Assembly (NCBI GenBank): GCA_028819215.1 | Contig: JAPPMG010000022.1 | Span: 37,275-101,274, forward strand | DNA from: Bryobacterales bacterium | GTDB taxonomy: Bacteria > Acidobacteriota > Terriglobia > Bryobacterales > UBA6623 | Length of the DNA: 64,000 bases | Direction of reading: 5' to 3' | Part shown: positions 56,381 through 64,000 of the stretch, piece after piece | Layout: every line of letters starts with the position of its first letter | Position numbering within the stretch: position 1 is the first letter of the stretch | Position numbers and translations under genes: made by a program | The notes under the pieces: generated by a model | Database searches by the model: none | What the model was told of the DNA's origin: nothing | The model's input: the letters and a program-made list of their open reading frames with translations, nothing else

Positions 56381-58423
56381 ATGCCGCGAATCTTCGACAA
56401 CCTTGAATCCACATCCAGTCTCCAACCCGCCCTACAGGAGACTCTCTCCCTCTCCTCCCGGGCGGACTTCTGTGTCGGCTACTTCAATCTGAGAGGCTGG
56501 GGAGGACTTGCACCATACGTTGACGACTGGGGTCCGAGCAACGGTCCATGCCGCGTGCTGATAGGGATGCAGCGGCTGCCCCATGAGGAACTCAGGAATG
56601 CCCTGAGCCTACTCGACAGACCCTCCGGCATCGATAATCAGGCGGCACACCGCATCAGAGTTCAGTTGGCCGAGCAACTCCGCCAGCAGCTTACCATCGG
56701 GGCCCCTACCAACGCGGACGAGCGCACTTTGCGGCAGCTAGCGGCTCAGCTTCGTGCAAAGAGGGTCGTCGTCAAGCTCTTTCTGCGACACCCGCTGCAC
56801 GCCAAACTCTACCTGCTGTTCCGAGACGATCCAGTCAGCCCTATCGTCGGCTACCTAGGCAGCAGCAACCTTACTTTCGCTGGTCTGGCCGGACAGGGCG
56901 AGCTAAACGTGGACGTGCTCGACCATGACGCCACGGTCAAGCTCAAGAAATGGTTCGAAGACAGGTGGAAGGACCGATTCTGCATCGACATCTCTGACGA
57001 GATGCTCCAGATAATTGAGGAAAGTTGGGCACGGGAAGCCCTGATTCCTCCATACCATGTCTATCTCAAGATGGCCTATCATCTCTCGCACGAAGCCCGC
57101 GCCGGTCTGGCAGAGTTCAGAATACCCACGGTATTCGGCGACCGCCTATTCGACTTCCAGGCCGCAGCGGTCAAGATTGCCGCTCATCACTTGAACAAGC
57201 GCAACGGCGTGCTCATCGGTGATGTGGTGGGGCTCGGCAAGACCCTTATGGCCACAGCAGTCGCCCGCATTTTTGAAGACGATTTTGGCCTGGAGACGCT
57301 GATAATCTGCCCAAAGAACCTCGTCCCGATGTGGCAAGACTATGTCCACGAGTACCAACTGCGAGCTAAGGTGCTGTCCCTCAGCAAAGTCCTTGCTCAG
57401 TTACCCAGCCTGCGGCGCTACCGGCTGGTCGTCATCGACGAGAGTCACAACCTCCGCAACCGTGAGGGTCGACGGTATCGCTCGATCCGAGAATACGTCC
57501 GCGCCAACGGGAGCAAATGCATGCTGCTGTCGGCGACACCTTACAACAAGACGTACCTAGACTTATCAAGCCAGCTGCGCATCTTCGTGGAGGACGACCA
57601 GGACCTCGGCGTCCGACCGGAACGACTCCTGCGAGAGATGGGCGAGGTGGAATTTAGTAGCCGCCATCAAGCCTCCCCCCGCACCTTGGCAGCCTTCGAC
57701 TTTAGCGAACACGCTGACGACTGGCGCGACCTGATGCGGCTCTATTTGGTACGGCGCACGCGCAGCTTCATACGGGACAACTACGCGGAGACGGAACAGA
57801 GAACTGGACGGAAGTTCCTTACCTACGCGGACGGGAGTAAGTCCTTCTTCCCGACCCGCGTGCCCAAGACCGTGACGTTTGCTATCGACGAGTCCGACCC
57901 GCATGACCAGTATGCCAGGCTGTACTCCAACGCAGTGATCGATACGGTGAACCAGCTCCGTCTGCCAAGATACGGCCTCGGAAACTACGTCGTAGAAAAC
58001 CCAGGGACGCCACCAACTGCACCCGAGCAGCGCCAGATAGCCGACCTTTCCCGTGCAGGCAAGCGGCTGATGGGCTTCTGCCGCACGAACCTCTTCAAGC
58101 GCCTTGAGAGCAGCGGTGCCGCGTTCCTGCAATCAGTAGAACGCCACGCCCTACGAAACTACGTCTTTCTCTACGCAATCAAGAATGGCCTGCCGCTGCC
58201 CCTTGGGACACAGGACGCAGAGATGCTGGACTCTCGGTTCACGGACGAGGACGAGGACTTGGCGAGGGGGGCGCACTGGGAAACTGACGAAGACGAACAA
58301 GGACAAGAAGAGGAAATCCAAGAGAACAGCGGCGATTGGATGAATGCCAACATCGAACTGCGGGCATCTGAGATATACGCGATGTACGCGGACCAATACA
58401 AGGAACCACGGCTGTCCGGTTAA
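56381..58423 (+). pseudogene. PLD-nuclease/SF2 helicase gene, 5' part (interrupted by an IS)
   Basis: The first 675 codons are native and the last five lie in the IS, where TAA 58421-58423 ends translation. Domains: a phospholipase-D-like nuclease with one HKD-type motif (H140-x-K142 ... G160-S-S-N163), then helicase lobe 1 with Q-like DFQAAAVKIA, Walker A GDVVGLGKT (280-288), DESH (353-356) and SAT (384-386). Lobe 2 is in the separated 3' part at 60020-61393. Such PLD-SF2 proteins occur in bacterial anti-phage systems. The truncated product keeps the nuclease and lobe 1 but cannot act as a helicase. Confidence 0.88.
58398..58406 (+). repeat. Left 9-bp target-site duplication of the IS
   Basis: ACAAGGAAC occurs directly before the left inverted repeat and again at 60012-60020 directly after the right one. 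It codes for parts of Tyr-Lys-Glu-Arg in the helicase gene. Confidence 0.92.
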
Positions 58424-60011
58424 CGGCTGATGCCAGAAGAATAACGTCTTGCATTGCAGTGATTTAGGGTTGGTTCTCTGATGTGAACGACTTCAGCCGC
58501 CCGAGCGAGCTATCGTTTTCGCCGTGCCAGACCTGCTGGCTGGCGCTCACAACCGATGTATTCCGGAAAGCTCGTCTTCGCTCAGGTCATGGACCACTTG
58601 CCACTCCACACTTTGCATCGCTGCGTCGAGCGCTACCACGGTGACCAGCGGGTACGCTCTTTCTCCTGCCTAGACCAATTCCTGTGCATGGCCTTTGCGC
58701 AGATCACGGGCCGGCGCAGCTTGCGCGATCTGGTGATCTGCTTGCGAGCCCAGCGCAGCAAGCTCTACCACATGGGCATCCGCGGAGGCATTGCCCGCAC
58801 CACGCTGGCCGACGCCAATGAAGTGCGCGACTGGAGGATCTGGCAGGACTTCGCCCAAGCCCTGATCCGCATCGCCCGGCCGCTGTACTGCGACGAAGAC
58901 CTAGGTCTGGAACTCGACAACACCGTCTACGCACTCGACTCCTCGACCATCGATCTGAGCCTGAACGCCTTTCCGTGGGCGCGCTTCCGCTCCACCAAGG
59001 GTGCCGTGAAGATCCATACCCTGATGGACTTGCAGGGCAGCATCCCAACCTTCATTCGCATCTCCGACGGCAAGCTGCACGACGTCAAGGTGCTGGATGA
59101 ACTGCCGCCCGAACCCGGCGCCATCTACGTCATGGACCGGGCCTACATTGATTTCCGGCGCCTGATGCGCCTGCAGGCCGCCGGGGCCTTCTTCGTGGTG
59201 CGGGCCAAGTCGAACCTGCTGTGGCGGCGGCGCTACTCGCACCCGGTCGACAAGCAACTGGACCTGCGCTGTGATCAGACCATCGTCTTGAGCGGCCCGC
59301 AGACCGTCGCCAAGTATCCCCAGCCGCTGCGGCGCGTCGGCTACCGCGACAGCGACCAGCAGCGCACGTTCCACTTCCTCACCAACAACTTCGAGGTGCC
59401 CGCCCGCACCGTCGCTGACCTGTACCGCCACCGCTGGCGCGTCGAGTTGCTATTTCGCTGGCTCAAGCAACACCTGCGGATTCAGCGCTTCCTCGGTACG
59501 TCCGAGAACGCGGTCAAGACCCAGATCTGGATCGCGGTCAGCGTCTACGTCCTGATTGCGATTCTGAAGAAGCGGCTGGAGGTGCCCGACGATTTATACA
59601 CCATTCTGCGCGTCCTCGACGTCACACCATTCACACAGGTTCCCCTAATGCAATTGCTTGCCGAGCAGAGGGGCATCCCGCTGGAGCGTCCTGAAGCGAG
59701 CCAGTTGTGCCTGTTCGAGACCTGATCAGGTCGCGCGCAGTCGCTGCGATTGCGCGGTTCCTGCGCGAAGATGCGGAACTGGCCTCGCCGACCCAGCGGC
59801 CACGGTCGCCAGAGGCTCCGGGTCCGGCACTCGCCAGCCCGGAATCACCCGGAAATCCTACACTTTCGGGGCGGATTGCCCGGTGCCATCGGGACACACA
59901 AGACCTTTAGAATCAATGCTTTGCAGAACCGGAAATCGGATCGAGCGACAATTCGGCCTACACTTCCCCCTAAACTGCTGAATCTAAAGGGCTTTTAACC
60001 GGACAGCCGTG
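58407..60011 (+). mobile_element. IS4-family insertion sequence (1605 bp)
   Basis: Perfect 17-bp terminal inverted repeats, CACGGCTGTCCGGTTAA (58407-58423) and its reverse complement (59995-60011), enclose one transposase gene. A 9-bp direct target duplication flanks the element. Size, repeats and the transposase's YREK signature place it in the IS4 family. The stretch 59726-59994 after the transposase is non-coding. Both ends are intact, so the copy looks recent. Confidence 0.94.
58556..59725 (+). CDS. IS4-family transposase (DUF4372 N-terminus, DDE)
   Basis: The 389-residue protein has the DUF4372-type N-terminal domain (about 1-75: KLVFAQVMDHLP ... FSCLDQFLCMAFAQITGRRSLRDL). The DDE nuclease fold follows: first Asp in YALDSSTIDL, second in YVMDRAYIDF, and the IS4 signature Y-x2-R-x3-E-x6-K in YRHRWRVELLFRWLK. 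It catalyses cut-and-paste transposition. No frameshift or stop is present, so the element may still be mobile. It lies on the same strand as the helicase gene it disrupts. Confidence 0.94.
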   Translation: MYSGKLVFAQVMDHLPLHTLHRCVERYHGDQRVRSFSCLDQFLCMAFAQITGRRSLRDLVICLRAQRSKLYHMGIRGGIARTTLADANEVRDWRIWQDFAQALIRIARPLYCDEDLGLELDNTVYALDSSTIDLSLNAFPWARFRSTKGAVKIHTLMDLQGSIPTFIRISDGKLHDVKVLDELPPEPGAIYVMDRAYIDFRRLMRLQAAGAFFVVRAKSNLLWRRRYSHPVDKQLDLRCDQTIVLSGPQTVAKYPQPLRRVGYRDSDQQRTFHFLTNNFEVPARTVADLYRHRWRVELLFRWLKQHLRIQRFLGTSENAVKTQIWIAVSVYVLIAILKKRLEVPDDLYTILRVLDVTPFTQVPLMQLLAEQRGIPLERPEASQLCLFET

Positions 60012-60020
60012 ACAAGGAAC
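60012..60020 (+). repeat. Right 9-bp target-site duplication of the IS
   Basis: This is the second copy of ACAAGGAAC. Removing the element plus one copy joins codon 675 (Glu) to CGG (Arg) without frame change. Confidence 0.92.
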
Positions 60021-61393
60021 GGTTCAAGTGGCTCCGCTCCAGTCTCTTCCGTTCCGAATTGGCGAGCGAGCTTCAGTCGGACTCCAACGCTCTCTTGGAT
60101 CTGCTACGCACCTATGGGGCCTGGAACCCAGAGCACGATGCGAAGCTTGGTGCTCTCCACGCGCTTGTGACGAAGACTTACCCAGACCGGAAAGTTCTGG
60201 TCTTCTCCCAGTTCGCCGATACGGTTCTCTACCTAGAGAAGCAGCTCAAGAATAGAGGTGTGCAATATCTGGCAGGCGTCACAGGGAATTCCACCGACCC
60301 CACAGAGCTTGCATGGCAATTTAGCCCGAGCAGCAACCAGCGCTCTAGCCAAACGATACCGGAGCAGGAACTCAGAGTCCTTGTCGCCACCGACGTATTG
60401 AGTGAGGGCCAAAATCTGCAGGACTGCTCGATCGTCGTGAACTACGACTTGCCCTGGGCAATCATAAGGCTCATTCAGAGAGCGGGCCGCGTAGATCGCA
60501 TCGGACAAAAGGCGGAGGAGATACTGTGTCATTCCTTCCTGCCCGCCGACGGCGTTGAGCGCATAATCAACCTGCGAACACGGGTCCGTACTCGACTTCA
60601 TGAGAACGCCGAGGTAGTTGGCGCAGACGAGGCGTTCTTCGAGGGTGAGTCCGACAACCAGACCATCATCAACCTCTACCACGAGCGCGCAGGCATCCTC
60701 GACGGAGACACCGACGGCGAAGTTGACCTAGCCTCCCACGCCTACCAGATATGGAGGAATGCCATCAGCTCAGACCCAAGCTTGGAGAAGGCTGTCGCAG
60801 ATCTGCCGAACGTCGTGTTCTCGTCACGCCGACATACGCCGACCGTTCAACGGCCCGAAGGAGTACTGGTCTTCACGAGAGCTGCTGACGGCAACGACGC
60901 CCTCGCCTATGTCGACCGCGGTGGCCGGAGCATCACCGAGTCGCAGCTCGAAATTCTCTCGGCCGCCGAATGCGGACCAGACACTCCGGCACAGCCTCGC
61001 CACGAAGACCACCACCGGCTCGCTGGTGAGGGAGTCAAGCATATCGTCAAGGAAGCGAAGCGGGTTGGCGGCCAGCTCGGGCGGCCCTCGGGCGCCCGCT
61101 TTCGGACGTACAACCGTCTCAAGCAGTATGCAGAAGCTATCAAAGGCCAACTTTTTGACTTGGGTGAGCTCCACAATGCCCTCGACGACATTTATCGCTA
61201 TCCCCTGCGGGCAGCTGCGGTGGACACGCTGAACCGCCAACTTCGCAGTGGAGCGGACGACGCACAGCTCGCCGATCTCGTCATGTCGCTGCGTGAGGAA
61301 GACCGGCTGTGCCTGACCGGCGACGATGTCGAGTCCGAAGAACCGCAGATCATCTGCTCCCTAGGGCTATTGGGGAGCGATGACGAGTCCTGA
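60020..61393 (+). pseudogene. PLD-nuclease/SF2 helicase gene, 3' part
   Basis: These 457 codons continue the 5' part exactly after excision of the IS (1132 residues in all). They hold helicase lobe 2: KVLVFSQFADTVLYLEKQL (motif IV region), VLVATDVLSEGQNLQDCSIVVNYDLPW (V) and IQRAGRVDRIGQ (VI with the arginine fingers), then a helical C-terminal region. An internal TTG at 60059 could allow weak translation of a lobe-2 fragment, but no strong binding site is seen. The TGA stop shares a base with the ATG of the methyltransferase gene. Confidence 0.88.
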
Positions 61394-64000
61394 TGCCACC
61401 CGACACTGCAGAGCTCCGGTCCTACCTTTGGGATTTCGATTTCCCACGCCTCTTCGTCGAGGGCTTGGGATGGAACTATCACCAAGCGGAGGCCGCGTGC
61501 GTCCAAGTTAACGGGCACGACTACTCACTGAAGGCGGTCGCGGAGAAGGCGGAATTCGTCGTCTACCAGTGTGACTCCGGCATCGAAGGCAACATCCCAC
61601 CATATCCGGTCCGCCGGCAAATAGAGCGCGCGGTCGCCAAGCGCACATTCGAGCACATGATTGTTTTTGCCGACGCTGCCCGCAGAGCGCAGGTCTGGCA
61701 GTGGGTCAAGCGCGAGAGCGGTAAGACTGTCGCCTGTCGTGAATATTCCGTCAATGCCGGGCAAAGCGGAGACCACGTTCTCCATCGATTGCAGCGCTTG
61801 GCCTTTGACATTGAAGAGGAAGCGGGTCTAACAATACCGATCGTTACATCCCGGGTCCGTGCAGCCATGGACGTGGAGAAGGTGACCAGGCTCTTCTACG
61901 AGCGTTTCAGGAGGGAACTGACCGCCTTCAGCAACTTCATAGACGGCATCACCACCCAAGTGAACCGGGACTGGTACGCCTCTCTCATGCTCAACCGCAT
62001 GATGTTCGTCTATTTCGTTCAGAAGCAGGGCTTTTTGGATGATGACCGCGACTATCTCCGCAACCGCCTCAAGCGCGTGCAGGAGCAAGGCACCAGTGGG
62101 CGCTTCCAGCAGTTCTATCGCATCTTCCTGCTGCGCCTTTTTCACGAGGGACTTGGGAAGCCCGAAGCGCAGAGGGCGCCGGACCTCGCCGAATTGCTAG
62201 GAAAAGTCCCCTTCCTTAACGGTGGCCTGTTCGACGTTCACGAGCTTGAGCAGGACAACCCAAGAATCAGCATCCCTGACGACGCTTTCCTGCGGGTCTT
62301 TGACTTCTTCGACAGCTATCGCTGGCACCTAGACGAGCGTCCCAATCGGGAGGGTAACGAGATCAACCCAGACGTTCTCGGCTACATATTCGAAAAGTAC
62401 GTCAACCAGAAGCAGATGGGAGCCTACTACACCAAGGAGGACATAACCGGATACATCGGGCGCAACACGGTGATCCCTTTCCTATTCAACTCAGTCAAGA
62501 AGGGGTGTCCGATGGTCTTTGCGATGGACGGCGACGTCTGGCATCTGCTGCGACACGACCCCGACCGCTACATCTACCCCGCTATCGGCCACGGCATTGC
62601 TTGGAACGCACTGAAGGCTGGAGACCCGAATCCGCTCGATGCGCCCTTCGAGCTGCCCGACGAGATAGCCGCCGGCATTGACGACGTGTCCCAGCGCCAA
62701 GCTTGGAACAGTCCTGCCCAGGAGGACTATGCCCTACCCACCGAGACCTGGCGAGAGGTCGTAGCACGCCGCCAACGATACGCGGAGGTTCGCGCCAAGC
62801 TCGCGTCAGGTCAGGTGCAGGACGTCAACGATCTCATTACGCTGAACCTAGACGTTGAGCGGTTCGCCAAGGACGTCATCGCTCAGAGCGAGGGGCCGGA
62901 TCTCCTCCGCGCTTTCTGGCATGCCATACGCGACGTCTCGATCCTCGATCCCACTTGCGGTTCCGGCGCGTTTCTGTTCGCGGCCCTGAACATATTGGAA
63001 CCGCTCTACACCGCTTGCTTGGAGGGGATGCGCGGGTTCTTGGGTGACTTTGAGCGGACCGAGCACGATAGCAGTCCCGAGGCGCTCAATGACTTCGAAG
63101 AAGTCTTGGCAGAGATCGAGACGCACTCCAGCGAACGCTACTTCGTCCTCAAGTCCATCGTTCTCAACAACCTCTACGGCGTGGACATCATGGAGGAGGC
63201 AGTGGAGATCTGCAAGCTGCGCCTATTCTTGAAACTGATCGCCCAACTGGAGTGTTACGACCAGATAGAGCCGCTACCGGACATAGACTTCAACATCCGC
63301 GCCGGCAACACTTTGGTCGGCTTTGCCTCACTGGGCGCCGTGCGCGAGGCCATGACAGTCACACCTGATCGGCAGCACCGGGTGCTCTTTGACGAGGAAA
63401 GGGCCACCCTTGCCCGCATTGAAGAGGAAGCCATAGTCGCAAATGCGGCATTCAACCGGTTCAGGGAGCAGCAGACGGCGGTCGGCGGAGAAGTGACCGC
63501 CAAAGACAAGGCAAAGTTGCGCCGGAGACTGGAGAGCCTAAGCGATGAACTGGACCGTTATCTGGCCACCGAGTACGGCGTCAATTCCAGAAAACCGACA
63601 GCCTACGACGCGTGGCGCACCAGCCACCAGCCCTTCCACTGGTTCATCGAGTTCTACGGCATCATGCAACAAGGGGGTTTCGATGTGATCATTGGGAATC
63701 CGCCCTATGTCGTGTACCCGAGCAGAAATGTGCCCTACAACGTGGACGGTCTTCGCTATCAGACGCTAGCGACGAAGAATCTGTACGGTCTCGTGTTTGA
63801 ACGCAGCATCTCTCTAGCGAAACCGGCCTCTCCTGTCGGTCTCATCGTCCAGCTCACCTCTCTGTCGTCGGAGAAGCTTCCGTCGCTCCAACGCTTGTTG
63901 CTCAAGCGTGGACTGCTTCATGCGTCGTCTTTTCCCAGGAGGCCGCAGTCTCAGGGATCCTCCCCTCGTGAACGAGTTCTGAGGCGGGTTGCTGCGGCTA
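61393..64000 (+). CDS. Eco57I-like adenine DNA methyltransferase (3' end beyond window)
   Basis: At least 869 codons are open to the window edge. ATG 61393 overlaps the helicase stop by one base (TGATG), so translation is coupled. The N-terminal 150 residues (EKAEFVVYQCDSGIEG ... FADAARRAQVWQWVKRE) may be a degenerate nuclease or specificity domain. The SAM site is DPTCGSGAF (about 519-527) and the catalytic motif NPPY (769-772); the segment GAYYTKEDITGYI is typical of PglX/Eco57I-like enzymes. It should add N6-methyladenine. The last 20 or so codons look less like the family than the rest. Confidence 0.88.
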   Translation, partial: MPPDTAELRSYLWDFDFPRLFVEGLGWNYHQAEAACVQVNGHDYSLKAVAEKAEFVVYQCDSGIEGNIPPYPVRRQIERAVAKRTFEHMIVFADAARRAQVWQWVKRESGKTVACREYSVNAGQSGDHVLHRLQRLAFDIEEEAGLTIPIVTSRVRAAMDVEKVTRLFYERFRRELTAFSNFIDGITTQVNRDWYASLMLNRMMFVYFVQKQGFLDDDRDYLRNRLKRVQEQGTSGRFQQFYRIFLLRLFHEGLGKPEAQRAPDLAELLGKVPFLNGGLFDVHELEQDNPRISIPDDAFLRVFDFFDSYRWHLDERPNREGNEINPDVLGYIFEKYVNQKQMGAYYTKEDITGYIGRNTVIPFLFNSVKKGCPMVFAMDGDVWHLLRHDPDRYIYPAIGHGIAWNALKAGDPNPLDAPFELPDEIAAGIDDVSQRQAWNSPAQEDYALPTETWREVVARRQRYAEVRAKLASGQVQDVNDLITLNLDVERFAKDVIAQSEGPDLLRAFWHAIRDVSILDPTCGSGAFLFAALNILEPLYTACLEGMRGFLGDFERTEHDSSPEALNDFEEVLAEIETHSSERYFVLKSIVLNNLYGVDIMEEAVEICKLRLFLKLIAQLECYDQIEPLPDIDFNIRAGNTLVGFASLGAVREAMTVTPDRQHRVLFDEERATLARIEEEAIVANAAFNRFREQQTAVGGEVTAKDKAKLRRRLESLSDELDRYLATEYGVNSRKPTAYDAWRTSHQPFHWFIEFYGIMQQGGFDVIIGNPPYVVYPSRNVPYNVDGLRYQTLATKNLYGLVFERSISLAKPASPVGLIVQLTSLSSEKLPSLQRLLLKRGLLHASSFPRRPQSQGSSPRERVLRRVAAA

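Overview
The window looks like a chromosomal stretch of a GC-rich Gram-negative bacterium, most probably an Acidobacteriota member (Bryobacter/Vicinamibacteria-like). This is inferred from gene content, not from a marker search. The indicators are an Oar-type TonB-dependent receptor with an N-terminal carboxypeptidase-regulatory domain, a DUF1552/DUF1592 pair, Tat-signal NIPSNAP and sulfatase proteins, and a PASTA-bearing FtsI inside an otherwise Gram-negative dcw cluster.

Layout. 1-2.0 kb: the OmpH/Skp periplasmic chaperone gene, an unknown one-TM protein and a divergent sugar-phosphate-isomerase-like gene. 2.1-18.9 kb: a complete, tightly overlapped division and cell-wall (dcw) operon, mraZ-rsmH-ftsL-ftsI-murE-murF-mraY-murD-ftsW-murG-murC-ftsQ-ftsA-ftsZ, without murB or ddl. 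It is headed by a strong promoter followed at once by 10-bp-phased MraZ-type boxes. 18.9-34.3 kb: an accessory, catabolic-looking stretch with NIPSNAP, a sulfatase, DUF1592/DUF1552, a Kelch protein, a phosphoesterase and the TonB receptor. It is littered with decay: a frameshifted nirK stub, a Phd/PIN toxin-antitoxin pair, a duplicated C-terminal receptor fragment and a frameshifted DUF1080 gene. 34.6-42 kb: housekeeping translation genes rplM-rpsI, rpsB-tsf-pyrH-frr, thiE and alaS. 42-48.3 kb: an SDR, a GAF-like protein, a soluble-lytic-transglycosylase-type protein and a Lol/MacB-like ABC transporter with a lipoprotein. 48.7-54.1 kb: a phytanoyl-CoA-dioxygenase-like gene, a sodium/solute symporter, a 2-hydroxyacid dehydrogenase and a second sulfatase.

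54.7-64 kb: a DNA-defence island. A PD-(D/E)xK (Mrr-like) endonuclease precedes a PLD-nuclease/SF2-helicase gene, which is translationally coupled (TGATG) to a large Eco57I-like adenine methyltransferase that runs off the window. The helicase gene is split between its two RecA lobes by a 1605-bp IS4-family element. The element has 17-bp perfect terminal inverted repeats and a 9-bp target duplication, and conceptual excision restores one uninterrupted 1132-codon frame. This interrupted helicase-methyltransferase module, resembling DISARM class 1 or Hma-type systems but not assignable to either from this window, is the most interesting content.

Start codons were chosen from ribosome-binding sites, overlaps and family alignment from memory. 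No database search was possible, so family calls rest on motifs and synteny.
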